Assembly: GCA_020086605.1 (NCBI GenBank)
Contig: JACBWW010000004.1
Location: 16,862,423 to 16,926,422 of the forward strand
Reading direction: 5' to 3'
Source: Lanius collurio
Taxonomy: Eukaryota; Chordata; Aves; Passeriformes; Laniidae
DNA: 64,000 nt
Part shown: in pieces, positions 29,100 to 44,220 of the stretch
Layout: every line of letters begins with the position of its first letter
Position numbering within the stretch: the first letter of the stretch is position 1
Made by a program: the position numbers and the translations under genes
The notes under the pieces: model-generated
Told to the model about the DNA's origin: nothing
The model's database searches: none
Seen by the model: only the letters and a program-made list of their open reading frames with translations

Positions 29100-30060
29100 A
29101 AAAATTTCCTTGAAATTCTGTGTTCAATGTTTTTAATTTTTTCCTGCCTTATTCTGTAGTTTGTCCTTTTTATTAAGATCAGACTAATCTTCCTCTCCTT
29201 CTTGAAAAATTAGAGTAGAAGTTCATTTTCTGTTGTTCTCCCTAACTACACTAACCTTGTCTTTCCTTCATTGAGAGACCTGTTGGAGACAGGGACTACA
29301 CTGCAGATGTCTTCATCATTGATTTTCTGAATGTTAGCTGTCTTTTAACAGTCCATTAACTGACCTACTTTGCTGTATAGTTTTTAGTCCTTGCTGCTAC
29401 AACTGTCCTAGTCTACCAATTCTCTTTTCATGATTAATGTGTACTCTTTTTCATGCCCTAGTGTTTAGGATCTGTCTCTTGCTCAGCACTTGGCTTTTAT
29501 GCTTTGAATAATTCCATCTTCACTCCTTTCCTCACTTTTTTTTTCAGGACTGATCCCACATATATATATTTGTTCCCATTAGTTAGGTCTCTTAGGATCA
29601 TGTCAAGTGTTTGTAGCCAAAGCTAGTAAGATTTCAGAATACATTTCTCCTAATAGCTTCATCTGTCTAGTTTCTGATATGCTGAACATTGTCCTCTTTC
29701 CTACACTGGTGGTTCTCTTTTTTTCCTTTTCTCTTTTTGGTTTAGAAGCTTCTTGTTCCACATTTCAAATCCCTTCAATTGTAAACAAAGGAAAAAAGTA
29801 CATTTACCCTGATTCTTTTCCTGAACTCTGGCCTATCTTCTACTTACCTTTAATTGATTATCCTTGAACTTGTTGTGTTCTAGCTCTATTCTGTTGTTCT
29901 ATTCTGAATTATTTCTATCCATAAGGACATTCTTACTACCTAAATTGCCTTCTCTTTTCATCAGAATGAGATACCTTCCTTTTCTCTTTTTTTCCCCCAC
30001 TTTCTTTGTTTGTGCCTAATGCTCTAATTTGTGTTTTAGTTTAGAAAGATGAAATTCTTC
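29100..30060. repeat. Pyrimidine-rich tract
   Basis: About 1 kb is markedly enriched in T and C on the + strand, with many CTTTTC, TTCCTT and TCTCTTTTT blocks. No periodic unit is present. It lies upstream of the exon 7 acceptor but is much longer than a normal polypyrimidine tract. Confidence 0.5.
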
Positions 30061-30226
30061 CTTGGAGTTCACACAATTACCTATTCCCTTCAATCTCATC
30101 CATGGGCCTGCAGGTAGATGAAGCCTGTGCTTATTGACTTGTGTATGGTCTGTCCTCCACTCTGGAGCAATTTGTGCCTTTCTGGAGTATTGCTGTCTTT
30201 AGTCATGTCAAAGCTCAAGCTAGTAG

Positions 30227-33315
<3,089 letters not shown>

Positions 33316-33442
33316 GAACTGATTGATTACCTCAGGACATACTCTCACAGTGCTGCATATGCAACATCAATGTCACCTCCTGTTGTGGAGCAAATCATCA
33401 CCTCCGTGAAGTGCATTATGGGTGAAGATGGTACAACTATTG
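33316..33442 (+). CDS. SPTLC2: SPTLC2 exon 9
   Basis: The exon is 127 bases, starting in phase 0 and leaving one base of a split Gly codon. It encodes [20 protein letters not shown] and [20 protein letters not shown], then TI. This is the strand-helix region after the PLP lysine, with the conserved SHSA.YATS.SPP motif. Acceptor TTTTTTAG, donor GTGAGT. The next exon should supply two bases of Gly followed by a KECVQQ-like start; I could not find it in the rest of the window. Confidence 0.95.
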
Positions 33443-36400
33443 GTGAGTCTTTCTAGCAGTAAGCATGTGGAAAGGGGAAGCCAAAAAGAGCCTCTATCAC
33501 TTTGACAGATAACACATTCAGTGGATGCTTTCATAATTATCTATTAGTACATGTATGGTTGGAATTTCTGGATTGGTAAACCAGTTTACAATTCTACTTG
33601 GCAGATCAGGCTAATTACAGCATCAAGAATTTTCAGCTAGAGGTAAGTCATCTTAGTCTTGTCTAAGACACACTATTTTCTTGTACTGATATTTGCATCT
33701 CAGCTAAAGTAAATATGGAAATGTTTCTGAAATCCCTTTTTACTTGGGGAGCTAGAGGCATTTTTCAAATTCAGTGAACTTAATGGACTCTAGGAGAAGA
33801 AATTCAGCATATTTGTCTTTATTGTCTTAGTTTTCCTGTTTCACTGTAGAAGTGAAAGGGAAAATTGTACTACTCTCTGGGCATTCAAAGTCATAATGAC
33901 AAATTCTTGTCTCATTTAATTATGGGTTGCAGCTTCCTTCAGTTACAGCATGAAGTAAATAGCTCTTTAAGCTGCCTTGAAACTGAAATAGTATGGTTTG
34001 CATGTAGGGTACTACTTCCTCTTCACAGGTAACTAAAAAGTTGTGAGCAGCTCACACAGGATGCTGGTGTCGTTTGCTGAGGATCTGTTGGAAGCGTTTA
34101 GTTTGGAGTCTTAGAATTCCAACTGCAGTACATAATGAATTCTTGGAGCTTGAGGCATCTGGCCACGAGGTGGTGGTGGTGGTGTATGCTGAAGAAATGA
34201 ACTGGCTTTTGAACATGCATCATCTGACCAACCAACCTGTTGGATAACTTGGAGTGGAAAAGCTCGCTGGGGAAATGATTTGAGAATTTTTCTGTTATAA
34301 TAGGCTTCATTTGGCTTCCTTACATTATCTGAGACCAGAGTTAAGTGCCAGCAGTTGATGTTGGTGGTTGCTCAGTAGACACATCATCAGTGAGGCAAAT
34401 ACAGCTGGGCAGCAGCCTGCATCTGTGCTAGCTTTGAGTGCGTCTGAGTGGTCCATGTGAGAGACCTGTACCAAGAGCCAAGAAGTGACTCCCTGTTCTT
34501 GAGTACAGATATTAAGCAAGCTTCAAACTACACAAAAAGTTGTCTTGTTGTAGTCTTAAAAGTAATTGTTTGAGCTTTTTATAGCTGATGATTTGCCAAA
34601 AATCTATGGTCTGCTTAGGCGTTGCTTGTTTTGGGTTTCTTCCAGTATCTGTTTTGCTTAATGAAGCGGGAAGCAAGGAATGTGTAACTGATTTCTGTTT
34701 GCAGTATTTAAACTCAGGCATTTTTGTCTCTTTCTGAGGCTACAGTGTGGTATTTGTTCAAGCCAGGAGAATGGAAGTAACTTCCAATCCAGACTGTTCT
34801 CCTGCCATTATGCCAGCGAGATACATCTGAGCTGACAGGCAAACCAGATCAGGAATGAATTTGGCAAAAAATAAACTCAAAAGATCATTTTTGTTCTCAT
34901 GTTGCATAAAACACATGTTGAGCTACATCCTGCTGATTTGGTACTAAGAAATACCAGAATTCCTAGGCACTCTAATGAGAAAATGAGTGGTTTTGATGTT
35001 AGATAGGTATTTCATTTCCAAGAAGTCTCTGTATGTCCACTTTCTATATGAGCTGTAGCACTTTTTGTAAGTGATAAGTATATAACACCTGAGTAGTCAG
35101 AACCCTGTCAAATCTCAAAGGATTTCTCAGCTACAGGTCTCATGAAAGTGTTACTGGCTTTTTTAAGCATTTCAGTCAACCTTGAGTTAAGATAAGCACC
35201 TCACAGGATGATTTCTGCATGAAAATGCTTTTCTGTTTATTTTCTGCAGAGTACTGTTCCCCAGTCATGCAATTTTAATTGTCTTAAGGCTTTAGAGATA
35301 ATACTACTTTGTAGACATTTTCTGTGGATGAAGTTGGCATAAGTTCAATTGGGTGAACTGAGCAGCTGATTAGTGATAGCATGACAAAATTTTTTCTTTG
35401 TTTAAGGGCTTTGGCTGAAAAACTTCTGTTTAGAGTCTGTGGAATTACAAGTACGCTCTGGAGGACCACTGCCTGCAGTTGGTTTGACTATGAATAAATA
35501 AGGAGTAGATGGGTGCTGGTAATAGTTGTTAACTGTGAAAGACAAGTGGAGAAATAGTGTTAAACTGGGTGACTGGTAAGCACCTCTGAATTGACTGTGT
35601 ACTACAAAAATTTCATTGCTTTTAAGTTAGTCAAGCTGAACGAATGGGTGAAGGAAACTGAGAAAGTGCAGTGGTTTTACATGGGCACAGGAGTGGAGCT
35701 GGAATCAGAACAGTAGATGGCTAGCTCCCAACCTCATGTTTGGGAGCACAGCTAAATCTTTTAATGGCTTCAAGAATGCTTTCCTGAAAAGAGCCTTTGC
35801 AGCTTCTTTGTCTGCCTGCTTCTGTTTTCTGCGTGATATTTGTAAAACCTGCTGTCCTCCATGACATCAAATCTTTGTGGAAATTGTCATGTCAGATTGA
35901 GACAGTCTGTAGCTGAGGAATAAGTAATAGGAACAGAGTCGTTTTTGAAGATGAAAGGAGTTTTGTATATAATTTTGCAAGAATATGTTAATTGTTTTTA
36001 GGTTATTTCTAAATCTAAAGAAGCATCGGAAGACTCTAAACTTACAATATGAGGTGTTGTAATTACTAAAACTTTACATAACTAAAAAAAGTGAATGTCT
36101 CAGATTTTTCCAGCAAGTTGCCCATGACTAAATAGGATATTAGTAGGAGGCAGCACAGACAAAATACAGATGCTTTGAAAAGCTTCTCTACAGAGAATGT
36201 AAGACGTGCTTATGTGGAGATGTGCTGCCTGAGTTGGGACAGTAGTTTTCTTGTGTCTTGATTTCTGTTCAAATTAATCTGTTAATTCTTTGTAATGTAC
36301 ATGACTAGCAAACTTCAGTCAACCTGAAGACAGTTACAGCAGTATAATTATATATGAATATATTACTTATTCCATTATCCAGACTGCAAAAACTATGCCA

Positions 36401-39400
36401 ACAGCTAAAGCAGTGGCAGAGCCACCTTAGGGGTTCTTGGTAGTGTTGCTTCCAGTATTGCAGCTCCTCTACATTATCAGATGGATACTCTGTCCTATTT
36501 TACTTTGCGTTACTTACTGTTTATTGTAATTGGCTTAGAAGACCATCATGGGGTCTTAAACGAAACATACTTGATCTGTGATCCCTTTGAGAATTTCTTC
36601 AAAGAAACAGTCATCCTCAAGAGTGTTGACATATAGACTCTCCTCAGAGAACTCAAGTGGCAATGTACATGGATATACAAGGTACCATTACATTTGGCTT
36701 TGATATATAGTAGAGCAAGGCAAGTAGAAGAGATAGAGAAGGCTTCTTTCTGCAAAAGCAAACTTTTGGAACTGTTTTCCAATTCAAAGTCACTATGGTT
36801 GAAAACTTTAATGAGAAAGTGTTGCAGATGCTTGTCAGCAGTTTGGTGAATGTTGCTCTTGCCCTGTTCAGCCACAAAATGGATGAATTTCATATAGTTT
36901 TGTAGATAAAGGAGCTCTTTAAACAATGATAATAAAAAGACACAATAAGCAGACTTTTCAGGTTTGTACTATACATACACAAAGATGACAAATTGATTCT
37001 TGGAATGGAGTTCTGGAAAGCTGTAGCATAGAACCACTTGATTCTTTTTGTTATTTAACTTGACTGTAGGGAAAATGAGACAGCTTGGTTCTTGTCATGG
37101 TAAAGGAGACATTGTTTTGATTTATGATGTTCAGTACTTGACCTGCCATGGTGAATTTTTCAGCATCAATGGTTTGGTTTGAGTTGAAAGCTGGATTTTT
37201 TGCCACTACAGTCTCACTAGGACTGGGAATCCAGCTGGCTTCTTTCTGTTATTTACATAAGAGCCAGTGATACCTCCTGTACAACTGGAGTTCTGTTATC
37301 ACTGTTGCTCTTCAGGACCCAGCCTGTTTGTTGCCCTGATGACAATGCTGGGGGTAGGTGGAAGAAAATCATAAGTAACTAAAATGAGATTCAGGCAAAT
37401 CAAAACACGCAAAGTGAAACCAGTCCAGGGACTGCTTAAGCACCTTCAGAGATAAAACTGAGTTTGCTCTCCTGTGTATTAAAACTGAAGATGAGCCTTA
37501 AAGCCAGGTGTGCTTTAAGTTTGAACTAAAGCTGGCAGTACTAATGGCTTGTAAAAGAGATGAACTACTTGTTTCCACAGATCTTAACTCAGTAATAGTA
37601 ATTATACCTGTTGACATTTGTAATGACTTTACTGACTTCCATGTGAGTTTTAGGAGGCAAATATCCCACACCTAATCATAGCGCCATACATAGCATGTAT
37701 AGAATAAGTGGTGGATAGACCTTGCCCAAAATGGCTCTTAAATTTTGAGTGAATGTTGTCTTGATCACTGTAGAAATGAAGGACCATTATGCAACATAGT
37801 TCAGTGGAGGCAGCAGTTGAATTGGCCATCCCAGCTGCTAAGCTGTTGGAAACGAATAACTGCTCTTTGGAGGCTGGTCAGTCAGCAGCACACGGTCTGA
37901 TTGGTATTTGTCTCAGCACCTCAGTTGTGAAGAGCCAGTAATTGATTCCATCTCATCAGTGAAAACATTTAAAAAAAAAATTCTACTCTTGACATTGCTA
38001 TGTGCAACAATATTGAGTAAGTTAAATCAGAGAAAGTAGTTAAGCCAATTATAACCAGAAGTAATAAGAATGTACAGCTGTCTTGGCAGAGAATTGAGCA
38101 TAACTGAGCTGTTCAGAATTCAGGACCATTGTTATACTGTCAATATGCCCAGAGAGAAGCATGCTGGGGGGGAAAAAAAACTAAACCAAACAAAGCTCAA
38201 ATGGTCTGCTTAAATTCTGGAGGAGAAAAGACTGCAATTAGTATTTTAACTTCCGTGTGGTTAATCAGGCCCTCAAGTGAAGATAAGACCTTAGCAGTTC
38301 AATCATCTGCCTAATCAGTAAGTTTCTTGAAGTTGGACATTTTGTAACATTACCTTTTTCTTTCCAAAGACAAAGCAGAACTATATGCATGTAAAAACAT
38401 AAGGAGTAATGAAGGAATAGCCCATGTTTCAGCACCTGGAATTGAATTTTAAGTAGCTTATGGTACATTTATAAATGAAGTCTGTACTTTGCCATTCGTT
38501 GCCAGCAGTGACTGCTGTTGTACTCGAGGGGGAAAGACTCCTTCTGCCGGCTGAGGCTGAAAACATTCAATTATCATTAAAATCGGTTCATTTGAATTTC
38601 CTCCAATAATGCACTTGTTAATGAGGTGTTAAATTATCACCTTGGGAACTTGGGGACCAGTCAAAACTAATTTGAGCAAAGAGAAATTTTTTTTGTTGCT
38701 GTCCTTGAGAATCTCAAGCTGAGCTGGGAAACTGTTGGAAAAACAAATACTCTGGGGGTCATAAAGAGAGTTTCCTGCTTCTCTCCAGGGGTCTAACAGT
38801 TTTAAACATCATTCTCTGTATTTGTACTTCCAGTTGGTGATCTTTTAAATCCAGCTTGTTGCTGCACCCCTAACTGCCTCCCACAGAGTATGGGCAAGCC
38901 TCCAGAAAAATTGGTTTAACCTGGGCTGGGCAGGAGAAATCTTTCAGCTTTTGATGCTTTGAGGAGTGTTTACAGACATTAGCAGAGTTGTACACTTTGT
39001 GTTGTACATTGAAATGTGAGAATTCTTCAGCGCCTCTTCTTTTGGACCTTATTCAACATTGTGGTGTTTGTACAGAGTTATAAACCTTTGTAAGTGTACA
39101 CCTGCTTTGTTCTTGTAACATTCTGATTCTTGCTATTTCTGTTAAGGTAGGAGCTGTCATTGTATGTCTTCATAGAGTAAACACTGACCTCTCATAGCAG
39201 AAATACAACTAGAAATATTGCTTTGTTGAAGTAATTTAATTTTTCTTCATTTCTTATACTACATTTGATTTAAAATGTGTATCTTACTTTTTACTCTCAG
39301 TAGCGTATGGAGTGCCAGGTTTCTACAGAATGCTGGTGTGCAGCTCCTACAGAGAAAGGAGAAAATACTGGTAGCTGGTTACTAATATATATAGTATATA

Positions 39401-41755
39401 TTGTTAGCAACGGTGCAACTAATATGCTTCTAAATCATTAAGATAAAGCATTTCAGCAGGAGTAGTCACACATGAGGTGATGTGCACTCTTTCTTTGGGT
39501 TAGTGTTAAATAGAGTTCATGGTTCCTGGTGTGGTACATGATTTACTAGAGCAGATTTTTTACAAAATACCTGAATGACCCACACAAGCACTACCTCCTA
39601 TCATCAGTCCTGGCAACTGCACCAAATTTCTATATATTAAAAATAATACTAGTACTGCAATCGTGTCTGCAGTATAGAGCCTTCTGTGAAGACTATGTAG
39701 TAGAATTGTTTCTATCTTCTTTGGAACCAGGCAACAGTCAGTAATGAAGCCCTTTCTGTGGGCTGTGTTAGGCTATGTGGGACTTGCAGGCCAGCTGAGC
39801 TACTGTCTATGCCTACTTTAGTGGGTTCTGATGGAAAATGTGTTTGGCACAAGGTCAACTCATGCCATTTCCCATCAATGCAGTTGACTTACCACAAATT
39901 CCCAAATGCAGACAATCTTGACAATCTACAGTGTGTACTTTTGTCCTACTAGAGTGCAGATGTTTGCTAATGTTTCAGAATTAATAAACTTTTTAGTACA
40001 GATTTAATCTTTGAAGGAAGAAGCTGTCTGAAAAACCTGAATGCCAATTAATGTATTTGAAGACCGCATGGCCAGAGGAGAGATTTGAGATTACTTTAAA
40101 TAAGATTGAGCAGATTCTGTTGCAGTCTAATTTCAGTATTGAGGCTTAGTTCAAGACAAACTGACTTGTCAAGGACAGGATAAACCAACCTGTAGGGCTT
40201 CTTTCTGCCACAAGTAAGCTTCTGTTAATGCTCAGGTTATTGCCTAATTGTTGCATAGTGGAAAAGTTGTGGTTAAAATACTGCCTACGTGGGGGAAAAT
40301 GTGTTACAGAGTATGCATGCTTCTCAAGTTCATGTTGGCTAGCAGCTCCTGAGATTTCTTAACTGTTTGTCCATGGACAGTGGGATTGAAAAAAAAAAAA
40401 AGAAGAAAAAGGGCGCCAGTAAAGTACTTCTGAAGCTTTTTAAGACTTTCAAGCTTGCCTTCCAGCTGGTCAGCTTAATATTGTATCATGTAAGTGTGTT
40501 GGCAAACTCAGGCTCTAAATGGGCAGTGGAGAACTCATTTGTCCTTCAGCTAGCATCTCTAGAACTAAGTACTCTGTGCAAACAGATGTGTAACTCTTAC
40601 AGAATAACTGTACCAAGAGCTGGAAGCAAAATGGTTAGTACCTCCAATCTGAAATACAGCTTGTCTTTTCTAGGATTATAGCTGTATTCCGGACAAGTAT
40701 CTTTTTGTTCAGGACCTGGCATTGTAGAGGCAATTGTGGGTTTTATATGCACAGCTTTGATCTTTCCAGGATCCTTGGAAAACAGAGCTGTGCAGGAAAA
40801 ACAAGTCTGTAAATGTCAAAGGAGAGGCAAAGGTCTCCAGGGTTTGGGCCTTTTCAGGCACAAAGCCTGCTCTTCCACCTCACTGCAGTTCCAGGTGGCA
40901 GGATACCAGGAACTTCTTGCCAAATACAACGTACTAACATGGGAAAGCTCAACACCCTTCCTGTTGAAATTATTGCAGAGTTTTAGGGTAAATCTAAGAA
41001 CACACTGTAGAAGGACAAGTATGGCTACTATAACCAATACACAGGTGGATGTGGGCAGCTCTGACTTGGTGGGAAATTTGCAGGCTACAGTTTTCATCAT
41101 GAGATGAGTTGGCTATAAGCATTTTTGATGTCAAAAGAGAAACTTGAAATGTTGTACAGGACCTCTTATGGAATGGATCAAAGTCTTCACAGAAAGATGT
41201 ATGAAGATGTGTTCTGTGAAAGATTCGGGTGCTACCTTCTCAATGACTTCATACATAAGCTTCCTATTGAAAAAAAACCAGACTTAACCAACTCGTTCAG
41301 AGTGAAAGTTCGTAATTTTAGGACACATTAGCAAAGAGCACATACACACTTGCAGCATCCTGTCTCTCCCACTGTGCCTTGTTAGGTGAGGTCTGTAGCA
41401 GTATTATATTGGAAGGTATATCAAAGTCCTGTTGAAGTACAGAAAGAACTTTGTAACTTAATGTGCTCGATTCCATAAGGTCCCATTTAGTGCTACTGAT
41501 GAAAAGTAGGTATTGAGGACTCTTCTGTTCACTTTCTTTATCTCTTAAAGGATTCTTCTACCAAGAGACATAGTAGAAGGTAGTCTGTCTGCCAGGCTGC
41601 TTTTCTGGATTTTCAGATTAACACAGAGGTAAACGCTTCTCATAGTATCTTACAGTGTCAGTTACTGGTCAAAGCATACTTCTGTGTAGGATCTCATTAT
41701 CATCGCAAGCTCATGGAGCCTGTTTCGTAGCACTCTTGGCATCATTTCTTTATAG

Positions 41756-41894
41756 AGCTGACTTCAGTTTGGCCAGAAGATGGTACTTCAGTGTTTATGG
41801 TGGCCACCTCCCAAAGGAGTTTGCCAAAGAGTACGGTAGTCAGATGCATCCCACCCTTCAGGTGATACCCCCTCAGGGATACCTCACTATCCAG
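41756..41894 (+). other. Exon-like open segment of unknown identity
   Basis: The segment lies between an acceptor-like TTTCTTTATAG and a strong donor GTAAGA at 41895. One frame reads RRWYFSVYGGHLPKEFAKEY and then GSQMHPTLQVIPPQGYLTIQ without a stop, with natural-looking composition. The frame does not fit the phase left by SPTLC2 exon 9 (that frame hits a stop), and the peptide is not SPTLC2. The PTLQVIPPQG.LTI pattern is faintly like the edge strands of MSP/ASH domains, which is only a guess. It could be a pseudo-exon, an exon of another transcript, or chance. Confidence 0.25.
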
Positions 41895-43005
41895 GTAAGA
41901 GAATGGATGCCCTAGCTCTTATTTGTTGCTTTCTTAGACGAAGCTGATTATTGGCTATTCTAATCAAAGGTGGACACTTTGTAGCTGGCTGGTGTGTCTT
42001 TTCCAGTGAATGACAAGCCTTGCTGTGCTAGAACTTGAGCATTAATCCAGATGCATCAGCACCAATGCTATTAGAAGCTTTTAAGGTGTTGACATGGAGT
42101 GTGACCAGTCAGCTGACTTTTGCTGAATGCTGTTTCTTGCACTTTAGAGCATTCCTATTGGATTTTATATTTAAGGGCAGCACTTCAGTATGTGGCTAAT
42201 GCAGTTGTAGGGAATGGGGGAAAAGATTGTTGCTAGTCATCTGGAGTTAATTTGCACTGTTTCTCAGTCTACCTTATTGTCTGTGATTTATGTGACATAC
42301 AAATACCTCTATTTGGCTGAACTGGCATTGAGTTTTAGAAGACTAGATTAAGGCCTATTGATGTTGTAAAACCTTGTACTTTTATACTGGTTTGATGTAA
42401 AACTCAAAAAACAATGCAGGAAAAAATAAATCTAGTTTTTGTGACCAGCTAGCAAGAGTTCCATAGGGAAGGTAGTGTGTTAAAGCTCAGTCAGAAGAGC
42501 TACCGAATTACTGCTCTGAAATTGAGTACTTGGCTGTCTTGTCCAGTCTGTGGATTCCATTGTGAACTCCTTAAAGACGTGCCTAATGGCAGGATAAATA
42601 TACTGGCAAACTAAATGTTAGTTAATAAATAATAACTTTACCATTAAAGCACACAGACTATACTTTTCTGCATTTCCCTGAAGACTATTCTTGTATTTGA
42701 GAATTTTGGGGAAAATTTGTTTTCCTTTTTTTCTGAACACAACGGAGCTAATTCTTTTTTTCCAAGTTTGTTTTTGGGAAGTGTTTCCTGTTAACACAGG
42801 GCATTCAGTGACATTGGTTATGGTTGTCAGACTCTTCATCTTTTCTAACCCTATATCTTTGGCTATAACCTATGTTGTATGCAGTCATTTTTATTGGATT
42901 TCAATACTTTTCATTTTTATAATATTTCATATTTGTACATTCTTTCTTCATTATGTTTTGAGAGAATTGAGCATGGTTTGGAGTAGAAGGTGGCTACATG
43001 GCCAC

Positions 43006-43182
43006 TTTGGGGATTTTTGTTTTGTTTTGTTGGTGGAGGTTTTTTGGGGTTGGTTTTTTTTCGTTTTGTTTTGGGGGTTTTTTTGTTGGTTTGGAGGTTT
43101 GTTGGTTTTGGGAGCTTTTTTTGTTTGTTTTTGTTTTGGGGGTTTTTGGGGGTTTTTTTTGTTTTTTTTTTGTGGGATTTTC
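43006..43182. repeat. GT-rich low-complexity tract with G-runs
   Basis: The tract is composed almost only of T and G, with TTTTG-type units and repeated runs of four to five G (for example GGGGTTGG, TTTGGGGGTTT, GGGGGTTTTTGGGGG). It has clear potential for G-quadruplexes in the transcript strand. The very long reading frames over it on both strands are low-complexity artefacts. Confidence 0.85.
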
Positions 43183-44140
43183 TCCATTAGGAAGAAGGCA
43201 CTAGTAAGTAGCTTGTAGCCTGTCAATTTTGGATATGATGCCTTAATACCCTGGTTGAGTCCATAGATTTTGGTACTTAATTAACTTGGAAATTTTACTA
43301 CTACGGGAAACCTTTGGAAAGTGTTATGTAGATGAAAAAAATATTCCACTACAAGTGTTTGTTTTGTCTTGGGATTAGTTCTTTTGACAATTCATCATGA
43401 CGTGAAGGATTTGCGTAACAGTCTCTTCATGGAAGCTCTGTAGATACCTGGTAAACAAGGGGAATTACACTGTGTTCTGGGAAGTGGATGTGTAGCATCT
43501 GGGGGTCTTGATAGTTCTGTTGTAATGGCATTTATTGGAATGGTGGAAGACACTGCTGCTGCTCAGGCATGGTCTTAGATGCATGTGGTGGTCTTCATAA
43601 GACAGCTTAAGTTTTGGGTTTGATGTATTCAGTGGAATTGAAGACTCACATGAGGGACTTTGGGAATATTTTTCATAGCAGGATTTTTCCTAACGCAGGG
43701 CATAAATGTTTAATGACTTCCCTTTAGAGTTGAGGCTAGTCTAACATGGCCACAAGGGCTGTATATTCCGTACACATTTGTTTTTCTAGAGTACTAATGT
43801 ATTGTGGAGTGTTTCAAGTGCCTTTCTTTTAAAGTGTTGTCTGTATAGATCATACCTGTTAAGCACTGTGCATTTGCTTGGAAAAGCTGGTGTGCACTGC
43901 AGCTCTTTTGCTTTCTGGGAAAAGGAATATGGTTTTCTGTACTTTTTTCTTGTGGTCTATGCATGTAGAGAACAGCTATGCCATATAACAGGGTGAACTC
44001 CAGCCTAACAGCAGCAGAATGGCAGAAAATGTGCTAATACATGAGTTTAATAGATACTTTTTGTTAGTTGTTTTATCTGTTTTAAGGTGGATAGCTTTGG
44101 AAGAGATTTTATGGTGAAGTGAACTTTGGAGATGGAAGGA

Positions 44141-44220
44141 GTACTTCCAATGCTGATATTTTTGTTTTCCTCTTGAAGAAGTACTTACAGTGCTGTCCTT
44201 TTTGTTTTCCTCATGCTTGA
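44141..44220. repeat. Imperfect 40-bp tandem duplication
   Basis: GTACTTCCAATGCTGATATT and following bases at 44141-44180 are repeated as GTACTTACAGTGCTGTCCTT and following bases at 44181-44220, with a shared TTTGTTTTCCTC core. Period is exactly 40 bp and divergence is visible, so the duplication is old. Confidence 0.85.

Noticed and set aside
40736..41331. Two neighbouring frames (123 and 68 codons) in intron 9
   Set aside because: They are in different frames, show no family resemblance and lack convincing splice borders.
42690..43226. 175-codon frame and its shadows rich in Phe, Trp, Gly or Lys, Pro
   Set aside because: Over the GT-rich tract the frame is a low-complexity artefact.
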